Below, in pieces: positions 10,860 through 20,940 of a stretch of DNA of 64,000 nucleotides. Within the stretch, counting starts at the first letter, position 1; each line of letters starts with the position of its first letter. The notes under the pieces are model-generated. The model was not told where the DNA came from, did not search any database, and worked only from the letters and a program-made list of their open reading frames with translations. The stretch is from Plumapathes pennacea (taxonomy: Eukaryota; Cnidaria; Anthozoa; Antipatharia; Myriopathidae), in contig OZ038467.1 of NCBI GenBank assembly GCA_964036295.1, positions 21,211,670 to 21,275,669 of the forward strand. Reading direction: 5' to 3'. A program made the position numbers and the translations under genes.

Positions 10860-11755
10860 ACTGGTGCAAGTCGTTTCTGTTCGATAATGCTCGTTAAGAT
10901 GTTTAACTCTAATTGACGTTGTTGGGTAATCTTCGCTTAGTTATGGTTGTATTTTGAGTTCCGTTGAATGATTTCTTGGTCTGCTTCGCCATTTTCATGA
11001 CTTGTTCTTTTGCATACGAAGTTTCCCGCAATATATTTGAGATACCAAAGCGCTCGAACAGTTGTATTTTAAGTTCGGTTGAATGATTTCTATGTCTGCA
11101 TCACTATTTTCGTTACTTGTTCTGTTGCGTACGAAGTTTCCTTCAATTTAGTTGAAATAGTAAAGCGCGTTTATGCGCTCGAACACTTAAAATGTTCAAC
11201 TCAAAAGACGTTGGCTAGTTTTTGTTTATGTATTGTTGTATGTTGAGTTCACTTGAATATTGTCTTAGCCTATATCGGCATTTTAGTGACTTTTTCTTTT
11301 GCGTACGAAGTTTCCTACAATGCGTACACGTTGTCCTTCGTAGTTAAGTGTATGAATTCTCGATCACAGGAAGACGAAACACTTTGCGAAGATGGAGGGG
11401 AGCAAAGGAGAAAATAAAGAATTGGTTGTTGACAATGGCTGACTGAACAAGAGGAGACAGAATTTGAGCGCAGACTTTCTGCACATGGTTAAAAATAAAA
11501 ATGACCAACACGCCGAACAACACACACATACGCGCCATGTCTTATTATTTAGTAGACTAGCGCGACACTTACACAAAATAAAGATGAATGAAATCTCAAG
11601 CAAACACCTCACCCGACACCCCAAAGAGTTTATAGTTGAAATAAAAATGAACGACATGCCGAACAACAGACACATACGCGCCATGTCTTGTTATTTAGTA
11701 GACTAGCGCGACACTTGCACAAAATAAAGACGAATGAAATCTCAAGCAAACACAC
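10860..11755 (+). repeat. Inner left arm of the large inverted repeat
   Basis: The stretch 11200-11755 matches the reverse complement of 14210-14815 over about 550 bp with small indels. The shared text is unmistakable: TTGGCTAGTTTTTGTTTATG, GGAAGACGAAACACTT, CTTTCTGCACATGG, TTTAGTAGACTAGCGCGAC. The arm also contains diverged 150-bp tandem units at 10880-11330. A further ~170-bp internal direct repeat (11505-11600 and 11640-11735; CATACGCGCCATGTCTT) is also present in the right arm. Confidence 0.85.
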
Positions 11756-12185
11756 CTCCCCCCACCCCCCCAGACTTTAACACCTCGCTCCACTCTTCAA
11801 CTCCTCACCCCACCCCCCAGACTTTGATACCTCGCCTCACTCTCCAACTCCTCACCCACTCCCCCCAGCCCCCCAGACTTTAACACCTCGCTCCACTCTC
11901 CAACTCCTCATCTCACCCACCCCCCCCCAGACTTTAACACCTCGCTCCACTCTCCAACTCCTCATCTCACCCACCCCCCCAGACTTTAACACCTCGCTCC
12001 ACTCTCCAACTCCTCATCTCACCCACCCCCCCAGACTTTAACACCTCGCTCCACTCTCCAACTCCTCATCTCACCCCACCTCCCCAGACTTTAACACCTC
12101 GCTCCAACTCCTCACCCCCCAGACTTTGACACCTCGCTCCACTCTCCAAGTCCTCATCTCACCTCCCAGACTCTGACACCAAGTC
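11755..12185. repeat. C-rich minisatellite, about 50-bp units
   Basis: About eight imperfect units of the form CCCCCCAGACTTTAACACCTCGCTCCACTCTCCAACTC (written here in part) are present. The minus strand is G-rich with runs of five to nine G. It is the left-hand mirror of the G-rich block at 13190-14220. Confidence 0.85.
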
Positions 12186-12274
12186 CTATCTGACCCGTAA
12201 GAGTTTATCATCTGTACATCAAAGTAAATTAATAAAATGATAACAAAGTTTGCAGTGTGATTTTATTGTACAGT

Positions 12275-13124
12275 CTCAAAAAAAGTACTAAGTGTCACTT
12301 CTCAAAAAAAGTACTAAGTGTCACTTCTCAAAAAAAGTACTAAGTGTCACTTCTCAAAAAAAGTACTAAGTGTCACTTCTCAAAAAAAGTACTAAGTGTC
12401 ACTTCTCAAAAAAAGTACTAAGTGTCACTTCTCAAAAAAAGTACTAAGTGTCACTTCTCAAAAAAAGTACTAAGTGTCACTTCTCAAAAAAAGTACTAAG
12501 TGTCACTTCTCAAAAAAAGTACTAAGTGTCACTTCTCAAAAAAAGTACTAAGTGTCACTTCTCAAAAAAAGTACTAAGTGTCACTTCTCAAAAAAAGTAC
12601 TAAGTGTCACTTCTCAAAAAAAGTACTAAGTGTCACTTCTCAAAAAAAGTACTAAGTGTCACTTCTCAAAAAAAGTACTAAGTGTCACTTCTCAAAAAAA
12701 GTACTAAGTGTCACTTCTCAAAAAAAGTACTAAGTGTCACTTCTCAAAAAAAGTACTAAGTGTCACTTCTCAAAAAAAGTACTAAGTGTCACTTCTCAAA
12801 AAAAGTACTAAGTGTCACTTCTCAAAAAAAGTACTAAGTGTCACTTCTCAAAAAAAGTACTAAGTGTCACTTCTCAAAAAAAGTACTAAGTGTCACTTCT
12901 CAAAAAAAGTACTAAGTGTCACTTCTCAAAAAAAGTACTAAGTGTCACTTCTCAAAAAAAGTACTAAGTGTCACTTCTCAAAAAAAGTACTAAGTGTCAC
13001 TTCTCAAAAAAAGTACTAAGTGTCACTTCTCAAAAAAAGTACTAAGTGTCACTTCTCAAAAAAAGTACTAAGTGTCACTTCTCAAAAAAAGTACTAAGTG
13101 TCACTTCTCAAAAAAAGTACTGTC
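12275..13124. repeat. 26-bp satellite, about 32 near-identical copies
   Basis: The unit is GTCACTTCTC, seven A, GTACTAAGT. Copies are almost perfectly identical over about 850 bp, and register was checked at 12311 and 12337. Each unit has the inverted repeat AAGTGTCACTT and the palindrome AGTACT. A related sequence (AAAGTACTAAGT) occurs once at about 7240, which may be the source. It lies at the centre of the large inverted repeat. Confidence 0.95.
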
Positions 13125-13189
13125 ACTCTAATTACTCTCTCAACCCCCAGTTTAAATTTCTTTCCCCAAAGAAACCCCCCAGTCTCAAA

Positions 13190-13925
13190 GGTGAAGGGTT
13201 GGGTCTAGAGGGTGAGGGGTTGGGTCTAGAGGGTGGGGTGAAGGGTTGGGTCTAGAGGTTGGGGTGAGGGGTTGGGGTCTAGAGGTTGGTGTGAGGGGTT
13301 GGGTCTAGAGGGTGGGGTGAGGGGTTGGGTCTAGAGGGTGGTGTGAGGGGTTGGGTCTAGAGGTTGGGGTGAGGGGTTGGGGTCTAGAGGGTGAGGTGAA
13401 GGGTTGGGTCTAGAGGGTGGGGTGAGGGGTTGGGGTGAAGGGTTGGGTCTAGAGGGTGGGGTAAGGGGTTGGGTCTAGAGGTTGGGGTGAAGGGTTAGGT
13501 CTAGAGGGTGGGGTGAGGGGTTGGGTCTAGAGGGTGGGGTGAGGGGTTGGGTCTAGAGGGTGGGGTGAGGGGTTGGGTCTAGAGGTTGGGGTGAAGGGTT
13601 GGGTCTAGAGGGTGGGGTGAAGGGTTGGGTCTAGAGGTTGGGGTGAAGGGTTGGGTCTAGAGGGTGGGGTGAAGGGTTGGGTCTAGAGGTTGGGGTGAAG
13701 GGTTGGGTCTAGAGGGTGGGGTCTAGAGGTTGGGGTGAGGGGTTGGGGTCTAGAGGTTGGGGTGAGGGGTTGGTGTCTAGAGGGTGGGGTGAGGGGTTGG
13801 GTCTAGAGGTTGGGGTGAGGGGTTGGGGTCTAGAGGGTGGGGTGAGGGGTTGATGTCTTTGGAGTTTGGGGAAGAGTTGAAGTTTTTGGAGTATGGGGAA
13901 GAGTTGAAGTCTGTGGAGTTTGGGG
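13190..13925. repeat. G-rich minisatellite with a TCTAGA in most units
   Basis: About 25 imperfect units of roughly 25-27 bp are present, of the form GGGTCTAGAGGTTGGGGTGAGG. The plus strand has dense runs of three or four G and should readily form G-quadruplexes. From 13855 the unit drifts to TTTGGAGTTTGGGGAAGAG. Confidence 0.9.
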
Positions 13926-13934
13926 AAGAGTTTA

Positions 13935-14156
13935 GGACCTAATTACACGAGTCGGGCTAGGCCGGTGTTCTCAGTCTGCGAGTATTGCACCGTTATGTCC
14001 GAACACAGAGAAAAGATCAACTCGCGGTCGACCGAAATCCCGGTGGCTCAAGCCGGGTCCCAGCATGCGGGCTAAACCAGTTCTCATGTAATCTCCCAAA
14101 ACGGTACACTTATGGACTGAGAACACTGGTCAAGCCCCGCTTATGTAATAAGGCCC
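13935..14156. mobile_element. MITE with TTA target duplication
   Basis: The ends are inverted: GGACCTAATTACACG at the left, and GGGCCTTATTACATAAG when the right end is read on the minus strand. The similarity extends about 42 bp, to GTGTTCTCAGTC on both sides. TTA flanks both ends (13932-13934, 14157-14159). A 3-bp TWA duplication is typical of PIF/Harbinger elements. There is no transposase; the element is 222 bp and non-autonomous. Confidence 0.75.
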
Positions 14157-14159
14157 TTA

Positions 14160-14990
14160 GAGTAGGGGGACGAGTCGAAGTCTTTGGGGGGGGGGGGGGG
14201 GGGAGAGGGAGAAGGTGTTGGCAAGGCTTTCGGTCATCTTTATTTTGTGTAAGTGACGCGCTAGTCTACTAAATAACAAGACATGGCGCGTATGTGTGTG
14301 TGTTGTTCGGCATGTCGTTCATTTTTATTTCAAGTATCTTTATAAACTCTTTGGGGTGGAGGGTGAGGTGTTTGCTTGGGATTTCAGTCATCTTTATTTT
14401 GTGTAAGTGTCGCGCTAGTCTACTAAATAACAAGACATGGCGCGTATGTGTGTGTTGTACGGCGTGTCGGTCATTTTTATTTTTAACCATGTGCAGAAAG
14501 TCTTCGCGTTCCAATTCTGTATCCTCTTGTTCAGTCAGCCATCATCAACAAGAAAATCTTCAACTTCTCCTTTGCTCGGCTCCATCTTTGCGAAGTGTTT
14601 CGTCTTCCTGCGATTGAAAATTTATACACTTGACTACGAAGAACAACGTGTACGCATTGCAAACACTGTTCGAGCGTGTAAATACGCTTTGGTCTCTAAA
14701 ATTAATTGCAGGAAACTTCGTACGCAAAAGAACAAGTCACTAAAATGGCGATAAAGGCTAAGACAATATTCAACTAAACTCAACACACAACAGTACATAA
14801 ACAAAAACTAGCCAACAACTTTAATAGGCTGCACTCTTAAACCTTCTCAAATTTTCAAGCGTCAACAACTAGCATTTAAAAGGAACTACGCGAAGAAATC
14901 GAAGCGCAGTAAAAATTATCGCTGATTAAAAAAATATCGAGATACAAAACCAAAATAAATATATGAAACGGCGTTCATACATACGGAAAA
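14160..14990 (-). repeat. Inner right arm of the large inverted repeat
   Basis: After a 19-base G run near 14188, 14210-14815 is the inverted counterpart of 11200-11755. The arm then continues with counterparts of left-arm sequence (14820-14990, matching about 7060-7160 and 9900-10000). No intact gene is seen; the apparent frames here are also mirrored in the left arm and are not conserved. Confidence 0.85.
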
Positions 14991-15000
14991 GAACACTTAC

Positions 15001-15077
15001 CATTGAGAAACGATGACTTTCGCTTGCTTCGTTATGAAGTCCTCCCAGCTTCGCTTTAATTTACTCTTTCTTTTCAT
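15001..15077 (-). pseudogene. Exon-like piece MKRKSKLKRSWEDF (right copy)
   Basis: Acceptor ctccttacag and donor gtaagtgt bound a fully open 77-base piece. It reads MKRKSKLKRSWEDFITKQAK and then VIVSQW, the last codon split by the splice. The left-arm counterparts (about 660-755, and 8840-8873) keep QAKV and the donor but carry stops or a deletion. It is basic and not recognised. Confidence 0.4.
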
Positions 15078-15179
15078 CTGTAAGGAGAAAACTTTCTTAA
15101 TAACGACACTTCTACAAAGTTTGCAGTTATCAAACTGATCCGTTTCTCCTGTATTCGCACGGTAACTTAAACCACCTAC

Positions 15180-15238
15180 CTAAAATTTGGAGCCATTTTG
15201 CGTACATCTTTCTACCTTGCAAGTCCACAACAAATGAC
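15180..15238 (-). pseudogene. Exon-like piece WTCKVERC (right copy)
   Basis: Acceptor ctcatctcag and donor gtaggtgg bound a 59-base piece reading HLLWTCKVERCTQNGSKF. It is paired with 483-540 of the left arm. Frame and both splice sites agree between the two copies. Confidence 0.4.
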
Positions 15239-15717
15239 CTGAGATGAGAAAAAAAAAAATTCAAATCGTGGCACAAAAAGCGTGAAAAATGCAATAACAT
15301 GCAATGAATCAGAAGTCCTATTGTTTTAGATGCAAATACAAACAAACGCATGGACATTTAAACGTAACAACGTGCCCGATACCCATGGCGCACAAGTCAA
15401 AGCTCCCCAACACGCTAATCACGACTTCTCGCCAACCTTTCTCAGCACAAACCGTTGCAGTGCAACAATACATATTTATTTGATATAGAGAAAAGATCTA
15501 AACTAAAATCCTTATTTTGTTTCCCTTCAAAAACCTAAACCGTTCAGAAATGCAAGGAGCGCACAACATCACACGTGTTAACACGTGTTAATGGCAGTGG
15601 CGAAAAAATGCAGTACTGCCGTACAAAACAAGAAAAGCTTCCACCTCCTAGAGGAACTAATAACAAGAAAGAAAAACGCTCTCCTAGACAAGTGATAAAA
15701 AGTACAGAAGGGCTTAC

Positions 15718-15765
15718 TTTCAAGTTTGAAGTAGAAGTCCGGTAAACCTTCGGCTCTCCACTGTC
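15718..15765 (-). pseudogene. Exon-like piece QWRAEGLPDFYFKLE (right copy, duplicate 2)
   Basis: A 48-base piece lies between acceptor gttagcag and donor gtaagccc. It is a paralogue of the piece at 15941-15982 (SRVEGLLEFYLKLK). The introns downstream of the pair are also related, so the exon and its intron were duplicated in tandem. The function is unknown. Confidence 0.4.
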
Positions 15766-15940
15766 CTGCTAACAAGAGAAAAAAATGTCCTCATTAAACG
15801 AGAATTTCACAAGCGCGAAACGTTCAGTTTACATAGCCAATTCGTCTACAACGTTTTCAGAGCTAAACTGGAGCTTCGTTTCGTCTCTTTAAGCGCAATA
15901 AATTTAACCAGAGAACAAATATAATACAGACAAGCTTTAC

Positions 15941-15982
15941 CTTTAGTTTGAGGTAGAACTCCAGCAAACCTTCGACTCTCGA
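15941..15982 (-). pseudogene. Exon-like piece SRVEGLLEFYLKLK (right copy, duplicate 1)
   Basis: A 42-base open piece lies between acceptor gcagtgcag and donor gtaaagct. It shares the R-x-E-G-L-x-x-F-Y-x-K-L pattern with its downstream duplicate. The surrounding intron (15985-16130) is similar to 15770-15905. Confidence 0.4.
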
Positions 15983-16131
15983 CTGCACTGCAAACAAGAG
16001 AAAACATTCTCAATAAAGGAGAGTTTTACAAACTCGAGCCTTTTAGTTTAAAAAGCCGATACATCGGCAACATGTTTAAACTTGAACTGCTTCGATTCTC
16101 TTCTTTTTGCGCGAAATAAAACCACGCTTAC

Positions 16132-16194
16132 CTCAAATTCAGAGTCCGAACACGTCCGTCCGTCCGTCCGTACTGCTCGCAATTCGGGAAGCAA
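16132..16194 (-). pseudogene. EGF-like exon-like piece with CGGA expansion (right copy)
   Basis: This is the inverted counterpart of 8587-8641, with the same acceptor (cctcagtcag) and donor (gtaagcgt). It is 63 bases versus 55 because of two additional CGGA units. One frame stays open (LLPELRAVRTDGRTCSDSEF), but it differs from the Cys-rich frame of the left copy over its first half. Confidence 0.35.
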
Positions 16195-16586
16195 CTGACT
16201 GAGGCGACGAAAAAATATATGCAAATTGAGCATCTACACGAGGAATGTGCACGGCAGAAAAATATGTGTCAAAATATGCATTAAAACCGGTTTACAATAG
16301 CCTTTCATTGGTCAAAGAATAATCATTGCAGATGCAACGCCAATATAACAAGAGAATACACGCATTTGGAATCGCATTCATGCGAGGTCCACACGCACAA
16401 AAAAAAAACAACCACTAGTGTATCAAGTCTTCTTTTGAAGTTTCTGGATAAATTTGGATGTTTTACAACTTGTATTTGTTGCTACCGGTTTCTCCAACGA
16501 GCGCTGACTAAAACAAAATGCAGTTGCATAGTCGAAAAATATAATTTCCGTGGTGAAAAAGAAACTTAACTGCGACTCTTACATAC

Positions 16587-16663
16587 CTCTTCATTGAATG
16601 TGTTTCTTCACAATCCTCTCCTACTGGTTGTACAATAACGGTGACAGTTTCCAGTACCCCAGT
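16587..16663 (-). pseudogene. Exon-like piece LETVTVIVQPVGEDCEE (right copy 1)
   Basis: This is the inverted counterpart of 8134-8204, with the same donor gtatgt. The next copy starts at 18146. Its outer side runs directly into the GGGACCCTT minisatellite. Confidence 0.35.
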
Positions 16664-17280
16664 CAAGGGCCCCTTATTCAAACAAACAAACAAACAAACA
16701 AACAAACGGGGAAACCCTTAGCAAAATAAACCAAAGGGGGGACCCTTACTCAAAAAAAAAAAAAATACAAACAAACAAACAAACAAAGAAACGGGGAAAC
16801 CCTTAGCAAAATAAACCAAAGGGGGGGACCCTTACTCACAAAAAAACAAACAAACAAACAAACGGGGAAACCCTTAGCAAAATAAACCAAAGGGGGACTC
16901 TTACTCAAAAAAAAACATACAAAGAAACAAACAAACGGGGAAAGCCTTAGCAAAATAAACTAAACAGGGGACCTTCCTTAAAAAAAAAACCATACAAACA
17001 AACAAACAAAGAAACGGGGAAACCCTTAGCAAAATAAACAAAAGGGGGGACCCTTACTCCAAAAAAATACATACAAAGAAACAAACGAACAAACAAACGG
17101 GGAAACCCTTAGCAAAGTAAACCAAAGGGGGGACCCTTACTCACCAAAAAAAAACAAACAAACAAACAAAGGGGGAACCCTTAGTAAATAAACCAAAGGG
17201 GGGAGCCTTACTCAAAAAAAAAACATACAAAGAAACAAACAAACGGGGAAACCCTTAGCAAAATAAACAAAAGGGGGGAC
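16664..17280. repeat. GGGACCCTT/AAACAAAC minisatellite, array 1
   Basis: About eight to nine units of 70-75 bp are present. Each reads roughly GGGGAAACCCTTAGCAAAAT, AAACCAAAGGGGGGACCCTT, ACTC, an A run, then (CAAA)n. Long minus-strand open frames here (LFVCFFVSKGPPLVYFAKGF type) are by-products of the repeat. A short single-pass version sits in the left arm at 8030-8125. Confidence 0.9.
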
Positions 17281-18120
17281 CTACCGGTTGTAAAATACTG
17301 GTGATGATTTCCTGTTCCTAGTCCCTTTTCCAGTCATGTTCCCCGGCCACGGCTTCCTGTGCTTAATCCTCGCGTAGAGAGCACGTTAAGGTTACGGCAC
17401 ATCTGCAAGAAAACTGGCGACAGAAAACCGTCGCCGCCCATATCATGACAGGCACCATACGTCATTTTCTGTGCCGCGTATTTCACAGACCCTACAAAAG
17501 GAAACAAACATTGCTACAGTCAGTGCGCCTATTTTGTTTTAAATTGCACAACATGCATTGTAATCGTGTACCTCTTGCATGCGCGTATTAAAAAAACAAT
17601 ATATATATATATCTGTACTCGCATTACCATACCCAATTCTTATGCGCACCTGGCACTGATTAAACACACAACATGGTTCGTCAGGAAATGGTGAACTTGT
17701 CTCACAGATGCGCATAACAAATACAGCACACGGAAACACACCCGAGGGTTTTGCAGCATCCAGGCTGATCGATCGCCATGGAGTTGTGCTATTGGAAGGA
17801 TCGTGAAGTATCTGCACCGCGATTTCCTTTCTCGATGAACATCCAAACTCTTCTCCTCCGGCAAACGTCAACTGCTCCTGCCCATTGAATTTAAACGCTG
17901 TTCTGACGGCTACAGTGAATCTAAAATCGAACGAACATCATCATTATAAGTTTTTTTTAACGAATCCCCGTTAGCCGGACAACTACAAGTTGAAATGTTA
18001 TAATCTTGAAAAAATTAAATAATTTAGTTATCACTCTTATCGTCGTCATCACAGTTATTAAATACGATAAGTTCAAAATTAGCGAGGCTAATGTGATCGC
18101 TCTTGTAACAAAATATGTCT
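17281..18120 (-). pseudogene. Duplicated 840-bp unit with a Cys-containing exon (copy 1)
   Basis: On the minus strand an acceptor (cgattttag) near 17924 opens a frame reading [19 protein letters not shown] and then [17 protein letters not shown]. It ends FPDEPCCVFNQCQ at a donor gtgcgc near 17647. The frame has no stop over about 275 bases, which favours a real or recently real exon. A shorter diverged copy of its end (PYEPCCVCNQCQ, then gtgcgc) lies at about 20697-20770. A second copy of the whole unit is at 19220-20235. I do not recognise the domain. The unit is flanked on both sides by the GGGACCCTT array. Confidence 0.45.
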
Positions 18121-19219
18121 GTACCTAACTGCGACTCTTACATACCTCTTCAGTAAGCGTGTTTCTTCACAATCCTCTCCTTCTGTTTGTACAATAACGG
18201 TGAGAGTTTCCAGTACCCCAGCCACGGGACCCTTATTCAAACAAACAAACGGAGAACCCTTACTAAAAAAAAAACAAAAGGAGTACCCTTCTCAAAATAA
18301 ACCAAAAAGGGGGACCCTCACTTAAAAACAACCACAACAACAACAAAAAGATCACTCTTACTAAAACAAAAAACAAAAGAAACAACCAAAAAACAAACAA
18401 ACAAAGAAAAAAAGGGGACCCTTCCTAAAAAAAAACAACAAAAGAAAAAAAGACAAACAAAAACCAAAGGGGGACCCTTACTCAAAAACACACACACAAA
18501 AAACAAACAAACAGGGAAACCCTTAGGAAAATAAACCAAAGGGCGGACCCTTAATCAAGAAAAAAGGATACAAAGAAACAAACAAATGGGGAAACCCTTA
18601 GCAAAATAAACCAAAGGGGGGACCCTTACCCAAAGAAAAAACAAACAAACAAACAAACAAACAAAGGGGGAACCCTTAGGAAAATAAACCAAAGGAGGGA
18701 CCCTTACTCAAAAAAACACACACACACAAAGAAACGAAGAAACCTTCGCAAAATAAACCAAAGGGGGGACCCTTGCTCAAAAAAAACATACAAAGAAACA
18801 AACAAACAGGGAAACCCTTAGGAAAATAAACAAAAAGGGGACCCTTACTCAAAAAGGACACACAAACAAACAAACAAAGAAACGGGGGAACCCTTAGCAA
18901 AATAAACCAAAGGGGGACCCTTACTAAAAAAAAACAACAAAAAACAAACAAACAAACGGGGAACCCTTAGCAAAAATAAACCAAAGGGGGGGGGACCCTT
19001 ACTAAAAAAAGGATACAAACAAACAAACAAAGAAACGGGGAAACCCTTAGCAAAATAAACCAAAGGGGGACCCTTACTCACAAAAAAACATACAAAGAAA
19101 CAAACAAACGGGGAAACCCTTAGCAAAATAAACAAAAGGAGGGGGGGACCCTTGCTCACCAAAAAAACAAACAAACAAACAAAGGGGAAACCCTTAGCAA
19201 AATAAACCAAACGGGTTAC
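18121..19219. repeat. Exon-like start and GGGACCCTT minisatellite, array 2
   Basis: From 18127 to 18235 is a second right-arm copy of the LETVTVIVQ exon-like piece (donor at 18145/18146). About 14 units of the GGGACCCTT minisatellite follow (18236-19219). With 17281-18120 and 19220-20235 this shows a tandem duplication of [exon piece, satellite, 840-bp unit]. Confidence 0.85.
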
Positions 19220-20235
<1,016 letters not shown>

Positions 20236-20388
20236 TAAAAGGCAAACACAGAAAAGCAACAACAACAACAACAAATAGGTCCAAAGAGCAACAAAACGCG
20301 CTTTCAAGGCAAACCACAACTCAACACCCTTTCAGCTAGAACTGCCAGATAATCTGCTCTAACTGCATGTTGTCGGTACTTACCTGCA

Positions 20389-20486
20389 GGCCTGAATGAA
20401 CCTTTTCACAACAGACACTGTTTCCTGTCTGACACTTGCTGCCCACTACTGTACCAGTTTGGAAGTAACGTCACCTCCACCTGATA
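20389..20486 (-). pseudogene. Exon-like piece with a C..CC motif
   Basis: Acceptor gtttatcag and donor gtaagtac bound 98 bases. One frame ends TGTVVGSKCQTGNSVCCEKV but has a TGA near its start. This may be an upstream exon of the same minus-strand Cys-rich family. The flanks (20240-20388, 20487-20690) hold nothing else I recognise. Confidence 0.25.
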
Positions 20487-20689
20487 AACAAGAGTAACGC
20501 TCAGTCAACTAATCACATTACAGCAACGTGGGATCAATTTCCAACCCAACACCAAATCTCAGTAGGTTGGTTCTGATCGTCCGGATTAGAGTAGCCTCCA
20601 GGAGGACTGTTGTTGGTAAGCAATTTGACACACGCTTTTTTTCACTGACAAAAACGCATGCAGGTCTCACAGGCCTCGATTACTTGACG

Positions 20690-20880
20690 CGCGCGCACCT
20701 GGCACTGATTACACACACAACATGGTTCGTAAGGAAATGTTGGACTTATCTCACAAATTCGCATAACACTTGACGACACGCAGGACGTCACACTTTTTCC
20801 CCCTCTAAAGCTCTCTACCCAAAAAACGATTAACAAATAAAATACATAAGGGAAAAAAGAAATTAGATATCAAACATAAT
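20690..20880 (-). pseudogene. Diverged copy of the EPCCVCNQCQ exon end
   Basis: Minus-strand text VMRICEISPTFPYEPCCVCN, then QCQ, is followed by donor gtgcgc. It parallels VMRICETSSPFPDEPCCVFN in the copy at 17647-17720. It is the third occurrence in the window. Confidence 0.4.
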
Positions 20881-20940
20881 CCCTTTGCCAGGGGGGTGCA
20901 CGAGTTGTGAGCCTAAGGCCTGGGGGTCTAACCCTCGGGG

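Noticed and set aside
12275..13124. CRISPR-like regular repeats
   Set aside because: The 26-bp units are contiguous with no unique spacers, and the DNA is eukaryotic. It is a simple satellite.
16700..19210. Several 60-120-codon minus-strand frames rich in Phe, Val, Cys and Leu
   Set aside because: They follow the period of the GGGACCCTT minisatellite and differ between units only by repeat variation, so they are not genes.
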